Of a stretch of DNA of 64,000 nt, positions 34,702-43,014 are shown one piece after another; within the stretch, counting starts at the first letter, position 1, and each line of letters begins with the position of its first letter. A program made the translations under genes and the position numbers. Origin of the DNA: a bacterium (GTDB taxonomy: Bacteria > 4484-113 > JAFGCY01); NCBI GenBank assembly GCA_020849855.1, contig JADZFO010000056.1, forward strand, positions 1 through 64,000. The letters run 5' to 3'. The notes beneath the pieces were generated by a model that ran no database searches, was not told the origin of the DNA, and saw only the letters and a program-made list of their open reading frames with translations.

Positions 34702-36555
34702 ATGTATGCCACTGGGAAACAAACTGCGCACTCGGGTCTTGGCCCGCTGCTGGCACTGCTGCTGCTGAGCCTAGCACTGCTTGGCAGCTGCTCCGGCGGC
34801 GGCGCCGGTCTGGACGGCGACGAAAGCGCAGGCAGCGGCCTTGAGCTGCAGCTTGACCCGGCCAGCTTTGAGCCATGTGGAAGCGGGCGCATCGCGCTGG
34901 GCCTTGAGCAGAATCAGGAGGACGGCTCCCTGCTGGTGCCCATTGAAGGCACGCAGCTCAGCGGCCTGAAGGCCCTCTACTGCAGCGTCAGCTATGACAG
35001 TGCGCGCTACAGCGCAGTGCAGTTCGAGCCGGCGCCGGAGTTTGACACCGACGGCGGTGGCCTGAGCCTGGCTGTGCTGGGGCAGCCGGGTCTGGCTGAG
35101 ATCGGCATGGTGCTCAAGCGGCCGCAGGAGCAGCCGGGTCTTTCAGGAGCGCGGCAGCTGGGTGTGCTGCGTCTGGCTCAGCGTGGCAGCGCGCGCAGCA
35201 CATCCCTGCCAGCCGTGCAACGCCATGCTTCCAGCGCGCCGGACGGACCGGATGCAGCGGTGCAGGTTACCTATACCGGCCAGCAGTTGCGCTGGTACTA
35301 CAGCAACCCCGGCGACTACAACCAGGACGGCCGGGTGGCGGTCAGCGACCTGACCCAGATCGGCCTGCACTTTGGCGAAACCGGTCCCTGGATCATCGAC
35401 GACGCTATGTCGGTGGTGGATGGCAACGGGGACGGCAAGATAAGCGTTGCAGACCTGACGACCATTGGGCTGAACTACGGCCACCGCCTGGAGCACTACC
35501 GCCTGCTGGGCAGCGGCAATGCGGCGGACTATCCCGCTGGCGACAACGCTCAGCTCTATGCCGAGCTCAGCATGGACGACGCGATCAAGAAGACCAATGA
35601 GCGCCTCATCTTTGTACATGAGATGGATGCCAGCGGCATGCTGATGTGGGTCCTGCCGGCGGATGGAGATGCGACCGGCACGCCGAGCAACGTGATCAAT
35701 GGCTCCGGCAGCAACATCGCTCCGGTTGTAACACTGGAAAGCGATTACAGCGGTGCAGCGGCACCGGTGACCATCAACCTGACCGCGACAGCCAGCGACC
35801 TGGACGGCAGCATCGTGAAGTATGAATTCGACCTGGACGGTGTGGGCAATCTGGAAGTAGACAATGGCATGGACAATACGGCGCAGATCATGGCCGCTGC
35901 AGCCGGCAGCTACAAGACGCGGGTGCGGGTGACGGATAACATGGGCGCTGCGACCATCGTGACCCTTTTCATTGAGGTGCAGGACGACGAGCCGAATGCT
36001 GCGCCCACAGTCAGCCTGCAAAGCGACATGACCAGCGGCGACGCACCGCTGGCGGTGCATCTGAGCGCCTTTGCCTCTGACAGTGACGGCAGTGTGGTGA
36101 ACTACGCCTTCAACTGCGATGGCCAGATCGGCGACGAATACAGCGGTCCGCTGAGCGGCTTCGACTGGACCTTCTTTGATGAGGGCCTGCATGTGGTCTG
36201 GGTCACCGTGACTGATGACCAGGGCGCCAGCGCCATGGCCAGTGTGGACATCCATGTCGGGGACAACCCGGTTGGCCTGCCGCCATTCGTGTTCTGTGAT
36301 GCCAGTCCCGCGAGCGGCGCGGCACCGCTGGAAGTCATGTTTGATGCCGGCGACAGCATGGACCTGGATGGCGTGCTGGTGGAGTTCCAGTTCGACTTCA
36401 CCAACGATGGCACGATCGACAAGGCCGGTGCATCGCCAACAACAAGCTATGTCTACACGCAGAACGGGATGTACACAGCGATGGTGATCGGAATCGACAA
36501 CGACGGCAACTTCAACTTCGTGATGAAGGAGATCGAAGTCGGCGGGGCGATGTAG
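34702..36555 (+). CDS. Lipoprotein with cohesin-like, dockerin and PKD domains (second copy)
   Basis: A 617-residue predicted lipoprotein. Lipobox LGSC. A cohesin-like domain about 50-165 (ALYCSVSYDSARYSAVQFEP; GARQLGVLRLAQ). A dockerin-like double loop about 200-255 (GDYNQDGRVAVSDLTQIGLH; VDGNGDGKISVADLTTIGLN), then the same linker motif as the larger relative (GNAADYPAGDNAQLYAELSM). Three PKD domains lie about 340-615 (DGSIVKYEFDLDGVGNLE; GSVVNYAFNCDGQIGDE; LVEFQFDFTNDGTIDK). It ends after the last PKD domain, without propeller repeats. GGAG precedes the ATG. The order of domains is the same as in the minus-strand gene at 21248-23878. Confidence 0.8.
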   Translation: MYATGKQTAHSGLGPLLALLLLSLALLGSCSGGGAGLDGDESAGSGLELQLDPASFEPCGSGRIALGLEQNQEDGSLLVPIEGTQLSGLKALYCSVSYDSARYSAVQFEPAPEFDTDGGGLSLAVLGQPGLAEIGMVLKRPQEQPGLSGARQLGVLRLAQRGSARSTSLPAVQRHASSAPDGPDAAVQVTYTGQQLRWYYSNPGDYNQDGRVAVSDLTQIGLHFGETGPWIIDDAMSVVDGNGDGKISVADLTTIGLNYGHRLEHYRLLGSGNAADYPAGDNAQLYAELSMDDAIKKTNERLIFVHEMDASGMLMWVLPADGDATGTPSNVINGSGSNIAPVVTLESDYSGAAAPVTINLTATASDLDGSIVKYEFDLDGVGNLEVDNGMDNTAQIMAAAAGSYKTRVRVTDNMGAATIVTLFIEVQDDEPNAAPTVSLQSDMTSGDAPLAVHLSAFASDSDGSVVNYAFNCDGQIGDEYSGPLSGFDWTFFDEGLHVVWVTVTDDQGASAMASVDIHVGDNPVGLPPFVFCDASPASGAAPLEVMFDAGDSMDLDGVLVEFQFDFTNDGTIDKAGASPTTSYVYTQNGMYTAMVIGIDNDGNFNFVMKEIEVGGAM

Positions 36556-36753
36556 CGGGACTGCAGGCAGGACCACAGAGCTGCGGTCCGCTCAGGGCAG
36601 AACATCTGCGACATCGCAAAGTTCGGGATTCAGGGCCTCGCGCAAGCGGGGCCCTGTCTGCGTCACGGTACTTCAGCTCCCAGTCAACAACGCGGCAAAG
36701 GTCGAAGAGCACCCGTCCGAAGCGCCAGCCCCGGACGGGTACAAAGCCTGGCT

Positions 36754-37041
36754 CTAGCGTCCCTTGCCGCCACCGCCGCCTTTCTTGCCCTTGGCGGCTG
36801 CAGACTGCGACTGGGCGCGCCCTGAAGCAGACTGGGCCTTTGCCTTGTCATTGGCCCCGCCGCCCGCGGAGTCCGGCGCACGTGTTCCAGGCGCAGAAGC
36901 TGCAGCGCCCGGGGCACTGGCGGCGACCTGTGAGATGAGGCCAGTGGCCGGTGCGCCGCGGCGGCCCTTGATCGAGGTGGGGTCAGTGCCGGCGCCCTTC
37001 TTCTTCTTGACGCCCTTCTTGGGTCCTTTAGTATCAGGCAT
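36754..37041 (-). CDS. Small lysine/alanine/glycine-rich basic protein
   Basis: 95 residues of low-complexity, highly basic sequence: an N-terminal Lys cluster (KGPKKGVKKKKGAGTD), an Ala/Gly/Pro-rich middle and a C-terminal AAAKGKKGGGGGKGR tail. The composition recalls histone-like or DNA-condensing tails, but no folded domain is visible. Its reality is supported by a textbook AGGAGG six nt before the ATG. No clear operon partner. Confidence 0.6.
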   Translation of the reverse strand: MPDTKGPKKGVKKKKGAGTDPTSIKGRRGAPATGLISQVAASAPGAAASAPGTRAPDSAGGGANDKAKAQSASGRAQSQSAAAKGKKGGGGGKGR

Positions 37042-37392
37042 ATTCAGCCTCCTGGATGATTTATGTTGCGCCGCGAAATGTCAGCCGTGAAGCATGACAG
37101 TTCGATTCTGCAGGCGGGGTAAATGAGTAGTGGCCTCAGAGCACTTGCTTGTGCGGTGGGGATTGCTCAAAAGCTCTGCCCTCAGGCGCGCGTGTCGCAG
37201 CCGGACTCTGAGTAGTCGTAAGCGCTGCCGGGGGAGCTGTGGCCAGCGCGCCTATTGCAGCAGGCGACAGCTTGCCAGCGGGCGGCCAGAATCTGACCGC
37301 AATATATCATAACACATGTTTAGGGATTTTAGGTTTAGATCCCGGCTGTTCTGGCCAGAAGCATCAAACAGCTGATCGGAACTTTACTGTTT
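37042..37392. other. Intergenic region with no recognised gene
   Basis: About 350 bp between a minus-strand start and a minus-strand stop. An AT-rich patch (about 37300-37345) stands out against the GC-rich surroundings and may hold a promoter. I see no supported gene, tRNA or repeat. Confidence 0.5.
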
Positions 37393-37821
37393 TCAGGTTG
37401 GACGTGTGGACGGCGTTTCAAGGAAGCGGCCAGTTGCACTGCTCAGTACGCGGCCGTCCGGGTCTCCGTGTACGCGGCAGTCAGCCGCGGCCTCCCAGAC
37501 CCTGCCGCGTCGGCCGGTCAGCCAGGCACGGAAGACAAGCTCACGGTCGAGGGGCACAGGGGCCTTGAAGCGGGTGCTCAGCTCCGCAGTCACCACGGAT
37601 ACGCCCTGTATTCTGAAGAAGTAGTTGCTCATCAGGTCGTCAAGGATGGTGGCCTGGATGCCGCCATGCATCACATTCTCCCAGCCCTGCCAGTGAGCGG
37701 TTGGTACAACACGGGTGCAGAGCATGTCGCCTTCGCGGTGGAAGCTGAGCTGCAGGCCGAGGGGATTGCGGCTGCCACAGGCGAAGCAGAAGTCGTTGTC
37801 GATAAATGCGGTGCTGGACAC
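37393..37821 (-). CDS. PaaI-type hotdog thioesterase
   Basis: A 142-residue hotdog-fold protein of the PaaI/acyl-CoA thioesterase group. Seen: FCFACGSRNPLGLQL at the N-terminus, then GWENVMHGGIQATILDDLMS, with the HGG motif and the acidic residue of the helix, and LSTRFKAPVPLDREL. These enzymes hydrolyse acyl-CoA thioesters; the substrate cannot be told. The start is GTG 37821, with TAGAAT ending 6 nt upstream and no ribosome binding site, so probably leaderless. It diverges from the MFS gene across a palindromic element. Confidence 0.88.
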   Translation of the reverse strand: MSSTAFIDNDFCFACGSRNPLGLQLSFHREGDMLCTRVVPTAHWQGWENVMHGGIQATILDDLMSNYFFRIQGVSVVTAELSTRFKAPVPLDRELVFRAWLTGRRGRVWEAAADCRVHGDPDGRVLSSATGRFLETPSTRPT

Positions 37822-37869
37822 GAGGGCATTCTAGTTGCCGTGGAAGCAGTGCCGGGGCAGGCTAAGCGA

Positions 37870-37927
37870 TGTAGGGGCAGCCGGCCGGCTGCCCGTACAT
37901 GAGGAGCTGCTCTGTTCCGCCCCTACA
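37870..37927. repeat. Palindromic element with TGTAGGGGC ends
   Basis: A 58-bp element. Terminal inverted repeats TGTAGGGGC and GCCCCTACA enclose a perfect 20-bp palindrome (GGGCAGCCGGCCGGCTGCCC, 37875-37894) and a short spacer. It lies between two divergent genes. Its right end plus AT forms TACAAT (37924-37929), 6 nt before the MFS start. Confidence 0.8.
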
Positions 37928-37935
37928 ATCGGCAA

Positions 37936-39207
37936 ATGCAGGCCGCCCTTGCCCGCAACCTAAGGCTCTACCCCTGGTTCCTGGCTTTCACTTATGAGAG
38001 CTTCTCGCATGCGGTCTGGTATCTGTATCTCTACAGCTACAAGGGCCTCAGCCTGGCTGAGATGGCCTGGCTGACTCTGCTCGGCGACGGCGTGATCGCG
38101 CTGAGCGAGGTGCCGACTGGCTGGCTGGCTGACCGGCTGGGCCGCCGGCGCTCGATGATCACCGGCATTCTGCTGCAGATCGCCTCCTTTCTTCTTTTCA
38201 TTTACGGCGACAGTTTCTGGGTCTTCTGGCTGGCCATGGCGGTCTGCGGTCTCGGCGACACCTTCCGCTCCGGCGCTGACCGGGCCCTGGTCTACGACTC
38301 GGCCCTGGCCCTGGATCAGAGCGCGCGCTACCGCAGCCTGGTGGGCCACGGCACCATGGTGGCCGTGCTGGTCGGGGTGGTCGCCGGCGTCAGCGGCGGC
38401 TATCTGGCCAGCCGGGTGCACTGGCATGTGCCCTTCTGGTGCGACATCGGTTTGTCACTGCTCGGCCTGGCAGCTGTGCTGCGAATGACCGAGGCCCCGA
38501 TGTCCGGCGAGGACCCGGAAGACGCTGATGACGCGGCGCAGGAAGCGGAAGCGCAGTCCGGCGGCGCTGCGCCGCAACCGGCGATGTTGCCTGCCGTCGC
38601 GCGTCCGCGGGCCCGCGGCTTCCTGCTGGTGCTGCCGGTGCTGATTCTGGCGATGGTCTTCTCGATCAGCCCTGAGCTCTCGCATTTCCTGCTGCCGGCG
38701 GAGCTGGAAGCCAGCCTCGCCCTGAAGCCTGAGCTGCTGGCCTGGCTCTACGCCGGCTTTGAAATTCTCGAAGCGCTGGGCGCCAGGCTGGGCGGCAGCC
38801 CGCGCTGGCACAGCCTGCGTACCCTGGCGGGCTCGGCGCTGCTGATGGCGCTGCTGCTGGCCTGCGCCTCCCTGCGTTCACTGGGCGGCGCCGCCTGGCT
38901 GATTGCCTATCTGGCGGCTCGCGGCGCGATGGACTTCCTGTATGGCCTGGCCGAGCCACTCTTCTCCGAGGAGCTCAACCGCCGGGTGGCCTCGAACATG
39001 CGGGCTACCGCGCTTTCCTGGCTCAGCGCTGTGCGCCTCGTGCTCCCCCTGGGCCTGCTGCCCCTGGCTGCTGAACTGCAGCCGGGCCTGGGCTATCCGG
39101 GGCTGTACCTGGCCTTCGCCTGTCTGGCTCTGCTGCTGACGGTGCCGGCGGCCCTGTGGCTCCTGCGGCAGACTGCAAGACCTGCGGCAAAGGGCAAGCG
39201 CGAATAG
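37936..39207 (+). CDS. MFS transporter
   Basis: A 423-residue integral membrane protein with about twelve hydrophobic segments. The signature loop between helices 2 and 3 is present as GWLADRLGRRRSMITGILLQ. A charged cytoplasmic loop (about 195-225) separates two six-helix halves. The substrate is unknown; the closest general type is the multidrug/metabolite branch. No ribosome binding site precedes ATG 37936; TACAAT, formed by the end of the palindromic element, ends 6 nt upstream. Confidence 0.88.
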   Translation: MQAALARNLRLYPWFLAFTYESFSHAVWYLYLYSYKGLSLAEMAWLTLLGDGVIALSEVPTGWLADRLGRRRSMITGILLQIASFLLFIYGDSFWVFWLAMAVCGLGDTFRSGADRALVYDSALALDQSARYRSLVGHGTMVAVLVGVVAGVSGGYLASRVHWHVPFWCDIGLSLLGLAAVLRMTEAPMSGEDPEDADDAAQEAEAQSGGAAPQPAMLPAVARPRARGFLLVLPVLILAMVFSISPELSHFLLPAELEASLALKPELLAWLYAGFEILEALGARLGGSPRWHSLRTLAGSALLMALLLACASLRSLGGAAWLIAYLAARGAMDFLYGLAEPLFSEELNRRVASNMRATALSWLSAVRLVLPLGLLPLAAELQPGLGYPGLYLAFACLALLLTVPAALWLLRQTARPAAKGKRE

Positions 39208-39306
39208 GGGCTTAGGATAAGAACGACTGGGTGGACTGCTGGGCGCACACTGCGCACCGCTAGGGGCTAAAGCGGACCAGGCGCACTTGTGTGCCCCCGA
39301 ATCGGA

Positions 39307-39630
39307 CTAGCCTTCTGCGGCCTTCTCGGCTGCTTCGGCCTCGGCCTTTTGCTGCAGCATCATCATCAGGCGCGGGAAGTCGCGCTCGAAGTCCATGAAG
39401 AGGTAATGCCAGCGCAGCTCGTCGCTGGATTCATCCGGGTCAGCCTCGCGGTGCAGGTCGGCGACCAGCTCCTTGACGACTTCCTCGGGGCTGTAGGCGG
39501 CAATGCGCTGCATGAACAGGTCAGTCAGGAAAATGGGGCGCGTGGAATGCATGGCCTTGACCAGAAGTTCCTCTGGCATCTTGGCCGAGAATTCGAAGCG
39601 CTCGTCGTCCCAGAAGCTGAAAAAGTCCAT
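39307..39630 (-). CDS. Unknown acidic protein
   Basis: About 107 residues, acidic and predicted helical (FWDDERFEFSAKMPEELLVK; MFDFERDF-like segment DFERDFPRLMMMLQQKAEAE). No family recognised and no signal peptide. ATG 39630 is preferred because upstream codons extend into non-conserved, oddly composed sequence. A TATAAT lies 12 nt before it (39643-39648) and no ribosome binding site is present. Confidence 0.6.
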   Translation of the reverse strand: MDFFSFWDDERFEFSAKMPEELLVKAMHSTRPIFLTDLFMQRIAAYSPEEVVKELVADLHREADPDESSDELRWHYLFMDFERDFPRLMMMLQQKAEAEAAEKAAEG

Positions 39631-39870
39631 GCTGAACCCCGGATTATAGCGCAACCGCGCTCCGGACCTTCTCTCAGACCCTGCCGGGGCAACAAAGTTC
39701 CAGCCGGACTGAAGAACAACGCTTTCCCCACAGGGCAGGGCCCGGCCGCCGAACAACAAGAGCAGCTTCTTTTGGCGGCGGTCAGGACGACCGCGGCTCC
39801 CACGCCGATGAAAAAGACGGCGGCATTAAGGCGAGGTTACAGAAATCCCGGCGCTGGGTATCCTTGCTTG

Positions 39871-41016
39871 TCAGGAATCACGCCAGGCGGCCAGCGCCTG
39901 CAGCAGAGCCGATCCCAGTCGCCGGGCGCCCGGCTCGGTGAAGTGCATGATGTCCCTGAAACAAGCCTCGTCAAAGCCGATGCTGGCGGGGTCCAGCCAG
40001 TCAAGCAGCAGAGCGCCGCTGGCGGCGCAGTGCTGCTCAAGATAGCTGTGCACCATGTCATGGACCCGCTTCGCCCCCAGCTCCTGCTCGCGCTCGAACA
40101 TCCGCGGGTGCTCCGGGACGATGCAGATGCAGACCCGGGTGCCGGCGCTGGCGCACTCGGCCAGCAGGGCCTCAAACCAGGCGCCGCGCCGGTCGCCGAT
40201 GCGCTCAAAGCTCTGCAGCAGCAGGCCCGTGCGCGGGTAGCTGCGTAGCTGGCGCTCCAGCAGGCCTCCGCCGCCGGCCTTGTCCTGGTCCAGCCAGTGC
40301 AGCACACCGTCCTCGCGATAGTCGAACTTGGCGCTGTAACCATCGCGCTTGCGCCGGGCGCGCTTTTGCAGATAACGCAGGGTGTGGCGCGCTGTGTCAT
40401 AGCGCAAAAGCAGCGGCCAGCGCCAGAAATCGCCGGCCGGCAGCGCGCCAAGCGCGACCAGCTCCTGGCCGAAGTCGCGCTCCACCAGGGCCTCCCAGGG
40501 CAGGGGCTTGCAGGGATGGAAAGAAGGTAACCCGACGCCGATGATCAGCAGGCGCGGCGGACCGCCGCCCTTCTGCGCGTTGAGCCGGCAGACCCAGCGC
40601 CAGGCCGCCAGCCAGTCCTCGCTCATTCCGCCATCGACAGCGAAGTTGAACTGCGGGGAGGGGATGAACTCAGCAGATGGTTTGCCTGAAGCAGCCCGCG
40701 CCGGGCCATCACCGGCTGCCTTGCTGGACTCAGCCTGGCGCTCCCGCTCCAGGCAGCCCAGCAGGTCAAGGTTGAAAACGCGCGAGGTGCCAAGGATCAG
40801 GGTTGCGATGGGCTGCTTTGCCTCGCGCAGCAGCTTCAGCTTGCGCTCGCGCAGTTTGCGCGCCGGGCGGACTTCATGGCGGCGGCGGTAGATCCGTGCC
40901 GGGTCGACATACCAGTTAAGGAAGAGCAGGGTGAGCCAGAGAGCGAGCAGCACGGCCAGGGCGATGCCAAGGGGCAGCAGCCAGGGCGGTGCAAAGCTGA
41001 GCAGCAGGATCTGCAA
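39871..41016 (-). CDS. Membrane-anchored SGNH-hydrolase-like protein
   Basis: A 381-residue protein with one N-terminal transmembrane helix (LLPLGIALAVLLALWLTLLF) and a large outside domain. SGNH/GDSL features: ATLILGTSRVFN (block I, Ser in G-T-S-R), an Asn-Gly-like segment FAVDGGMSEDW, and near the C-terminus DIMHFTEPGARRLG (the D-x-x-H pair). Such enzymes act as esterases or O-acetyl transfer proteins on envelope glycans. The start is TTG 41016, with TAAAAT 7 nt upstream and no ribosome binding site. It diverges from the gene at 41055 with only 38 nt between starts. Confidence 0.65.
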   Translation of the reverse strand: MQILLLSFAPPWLLPLGIALAVLLALWLTLLFLNWYVDPARIYRRRHEVRPARKLRERKLKLLREAKQPIATLILGTSRVFNLDLLGCLERERQAESSKAAGDGPARAASGKPSAEFIPSPQFNFAVDGGMSEDWLAAWRWVCRLNAQKGGGPPRLLIIGVGLPSFHPCKPLPWEALVERDFGQELVALGALPAGDFWRWPLLLRYDTARHTLRYLQKRARRKRDGYSAKFDYREDGVLHWLDQDKAGGGGLLERQLRSYPRTGLLLQSFERIGDRRGAWFEALLAECASAGTRVCICIVPEHPRMFEREQELGAKRVHDMVHSYLEQHCAASGALLLDWLDPASIGFDEACFRDIMHFTEPGARRLGSALLQALAAWRDS

Positions 41017-41054
41017 GAGCTGTATTTTAGCCAGCAGGGCAGTAAACTTGATGG

Positions 41055-42536
41055 GTGAAGTTCAGGCCTTATCTCTATCTGCTGCTGCTTGTGCCGGCTG
41101 CTCTTGCGGGGGCGGTCATGCTGATTCTCAAACCGCCACCTTATGAACCTACGGGCGATGAGCTTTATGACCGCTTCGCTTTGCATGTCCTGCGGCAATT
41201 CAAGACCCGTGGCTATAACTGCTCCATCTCAGGGGATGAGAAGGGGTTGCTGTCCAACCCGGGTTGGGATGAGAACTCGCTGGATCTTCTGATTAGCAGG
41301 TTCGCATCAAATCATCAGGTGCGGCAGAATGCTCCGCAAAAGATGGACTTTGGCGCGCTTGAGACATGGAAGGACGACTTTGATAAAGACCCGCGCTACT
41401 GGCAGCTGCGTGTTGCGTGTGGTCTGGACAAGGCATACCAGGCGCCGCCGGAGGGACACTTACCGGGGGCTGAGTACGACCCGGGACCTTACGTTAAGCG
41501 CTTGCAGCAAGGTGTGTTCGACCGTGGTTCCTGCTCCGTGCTTCCATTCACGACTCTTTATATGGAGGACGACGGGCTTTGCCTTGAACTATACGAACGA
41601 GCTGCTGCGCTGGATGCTGACAACAGCTACTGGCACTTCAGGCTTGCGCTGCTGTACCAGGCCCTGGGTGAAGACGTGCTGGCCTTGAAGGAGCTGAAGT
41701 CCTGCAACAGCGCGCCTAAGAACACATGGGTCTGGGAATATCCCTACAGCACACTTTTCGAAGCACGTTACCAGCGATCGACCGCATTGGGTAATCGACT
41801 GGTACGCGGTCTCATCGCCGGAGAGCTCATTAACTTCGGCGGCGGCACTTCTATCAACTACATCCGCATCAAGGAAGCCTACAAAGAGGCCCAGGCAATG
41901 CTTGCGCTGGGGGGCGACCCCGCTTATGCAGATGAACTGATCAAGGCCGCGGGACGAATGGGACAGATGCGGGCCAACATGCCGATTGGTGTGATCGTGG
42001 CTTCTGTCTGCGCAAAGCTACCATCAGAGTTCTTTCGTACCGAGCTCCTCAGCGGACCTGCGGCAAAAGACCCGGCCCTGCTTGAGCTGCGGGATTTTGG
42101 CGGCGAAGTCAGGAAGTGGTCCCGCGGCGCTCCGGGTCTGCTGAGCGCAAAGGGCAGCAGGGTTACGCCCTTCGCCAAGGCATACACCCTTCTGATCTTC
42201 CCAGGCAGCAGAACTCAGACATCCTCCACGACAGTGCCGTCAGGCGGTAAAACTCTGTCGTCTGGTGGAGCTTCCACTAACGCGTCAAAGCAGACACTTC
42301 CGCCCCTGCAGATTCAGGACTGGCTCAACTTTGATCTGCAAATGCTGTCCGCCATTGAACACCAGCAGCAGGCTGCAGATCTGTTTGTAGTCACACAGAA
42401 CCCGCCTCTGGCCAGAATCTGCAACGCTGTAGAGAACGGAACCTATACGCCGCCGATTGCGAGCAAGGCCGACAGTAAATCTGCTGACGGGACCGCAGGC
42501 GCTGAGGTTGAGCTGCGCATGGAACGCCTAGAATGA
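41055..42536 (+). CDS. Unknown protein with N-terminal transmembrane helix
   Basis: 493 residues. An N-terminal membrane helix (YLYLLLLVPAALAGAVMLIL) is followed by PYEPTGDELYDRFALHVLRQ and a long soluble, mostly helical domain. Residues about 160-240 have a TPR-like look (ALDADNSYWHFRLALLYQAL). No family recognised. GTG 41055 has TAAACT 6 nt upstream. The same PTGDEL(Y/F)DR motif occurs in a truncated second copy immediately downstream. Confidence 0.7.
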   Translation: MKFRPYLYLLLLVPAALAGAVMLILKPPPYEPTGDELYDRFALHVLRQFKTRGYNCSISGDEKGLLSNPGWDENSLDLLISRFASNHQVRQNAPQKMDFGALETWKDDFDKDPRYWQLRVACGLDKAYQAPPEGHLPGAEYDPGPYVKRLQQGVFDRGSCSVLPFTTLYMEDDGLCLELYERAAALDADNSYWHFRLALLYQALGEDVLALKELKSCNSAPKNTWVWEYPYSTLFEARYQRSTALGNRLVRGLIAGELINFGGGTSINYIRIKEAYKEAQAMLALGGDPAYADELIKAAGRMGQMRANMPIGVIVASVCAKLPSEFFRTELLSGPAAKDPALLELRDFGGEVRKWSRGAPGLLSAKGSRVTPFAKAYTLLIFPGSRTQTSSTTVPSGGKTLSSGGASTNASKQTLPPLQIQDWLNFDLQMLSAIEHQQQAADLFVVTQNPPLARICNAVENGTYTPPIASKADSKSADGTAGAEVELRMERLE

Positions 42537-42950
42537 AGCAGGGAATTCAAGTGCGGTCCTCGCAGTCCTGGGACAGGGGCCATTGGACGCTTGGCTGCTG
42601 ACAGCAGCTCTGCTAATCTGGCTTGCCGGCCTGGGCTTGCTTGCGAAGCAACGCGAAACGAGGGGCTATCGCCCGACGGGCGACGAGCTCTTCGACCGCT
42701 ATGCCGTGCTGGCACTGAGTCAGCGGCACAAATTACGTGACGAGCCATGGTTAAACTAGACTATGGCGCGGCTGGCACAGTGACGACGCAGGGTTTTGGT
42801 AACTACAGCCGCAGTCAGTGCCGTCGTGTCCTAGCTGACTATCAAAGCTGGCGGGCCCTGCTAGATCAGAACCACGAAGAGTTCGGACAGGTGGAAGCAG
42901 CGCCATTGCCGGGTGGAACCAAGGGGAGGGGGCCGGGTATATGGAGAAGG
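42533..42950 (+). pseudogene. Truncated paralogue of the preceding gene
   Basis: An ATG overlaps the upstream stop (ATGA). After about 17 codons the frame must shift; a new frame then reads a membrane helix (LLTAALLIWLAGLGLLAK) and GYRPTGDELFDRYAVLALSQ, matching the N-terminus of the preceding protein (PYEPTGDELYDRFALHVLRQ). It stops at 42759. Further downstream another frame (ending about 42950) could be its remains, but shows no clear match. Probably a broken tandem duplicate. Confidence 0.65.
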
Positions 42951-43014
42951 CGCCAGTCGAGATGCAACCTGAACCGACGACTGCCACTTCGCAGAGCGCG
43001 CCATAATATGCGCC

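Noticed and set aside
34474-34731. An N-terminal extension of the TusA-like protein
   Set aside because: The upstream codons show no family similarity and overlap the divergent gene's upstream region and the shared 25-bp motif.
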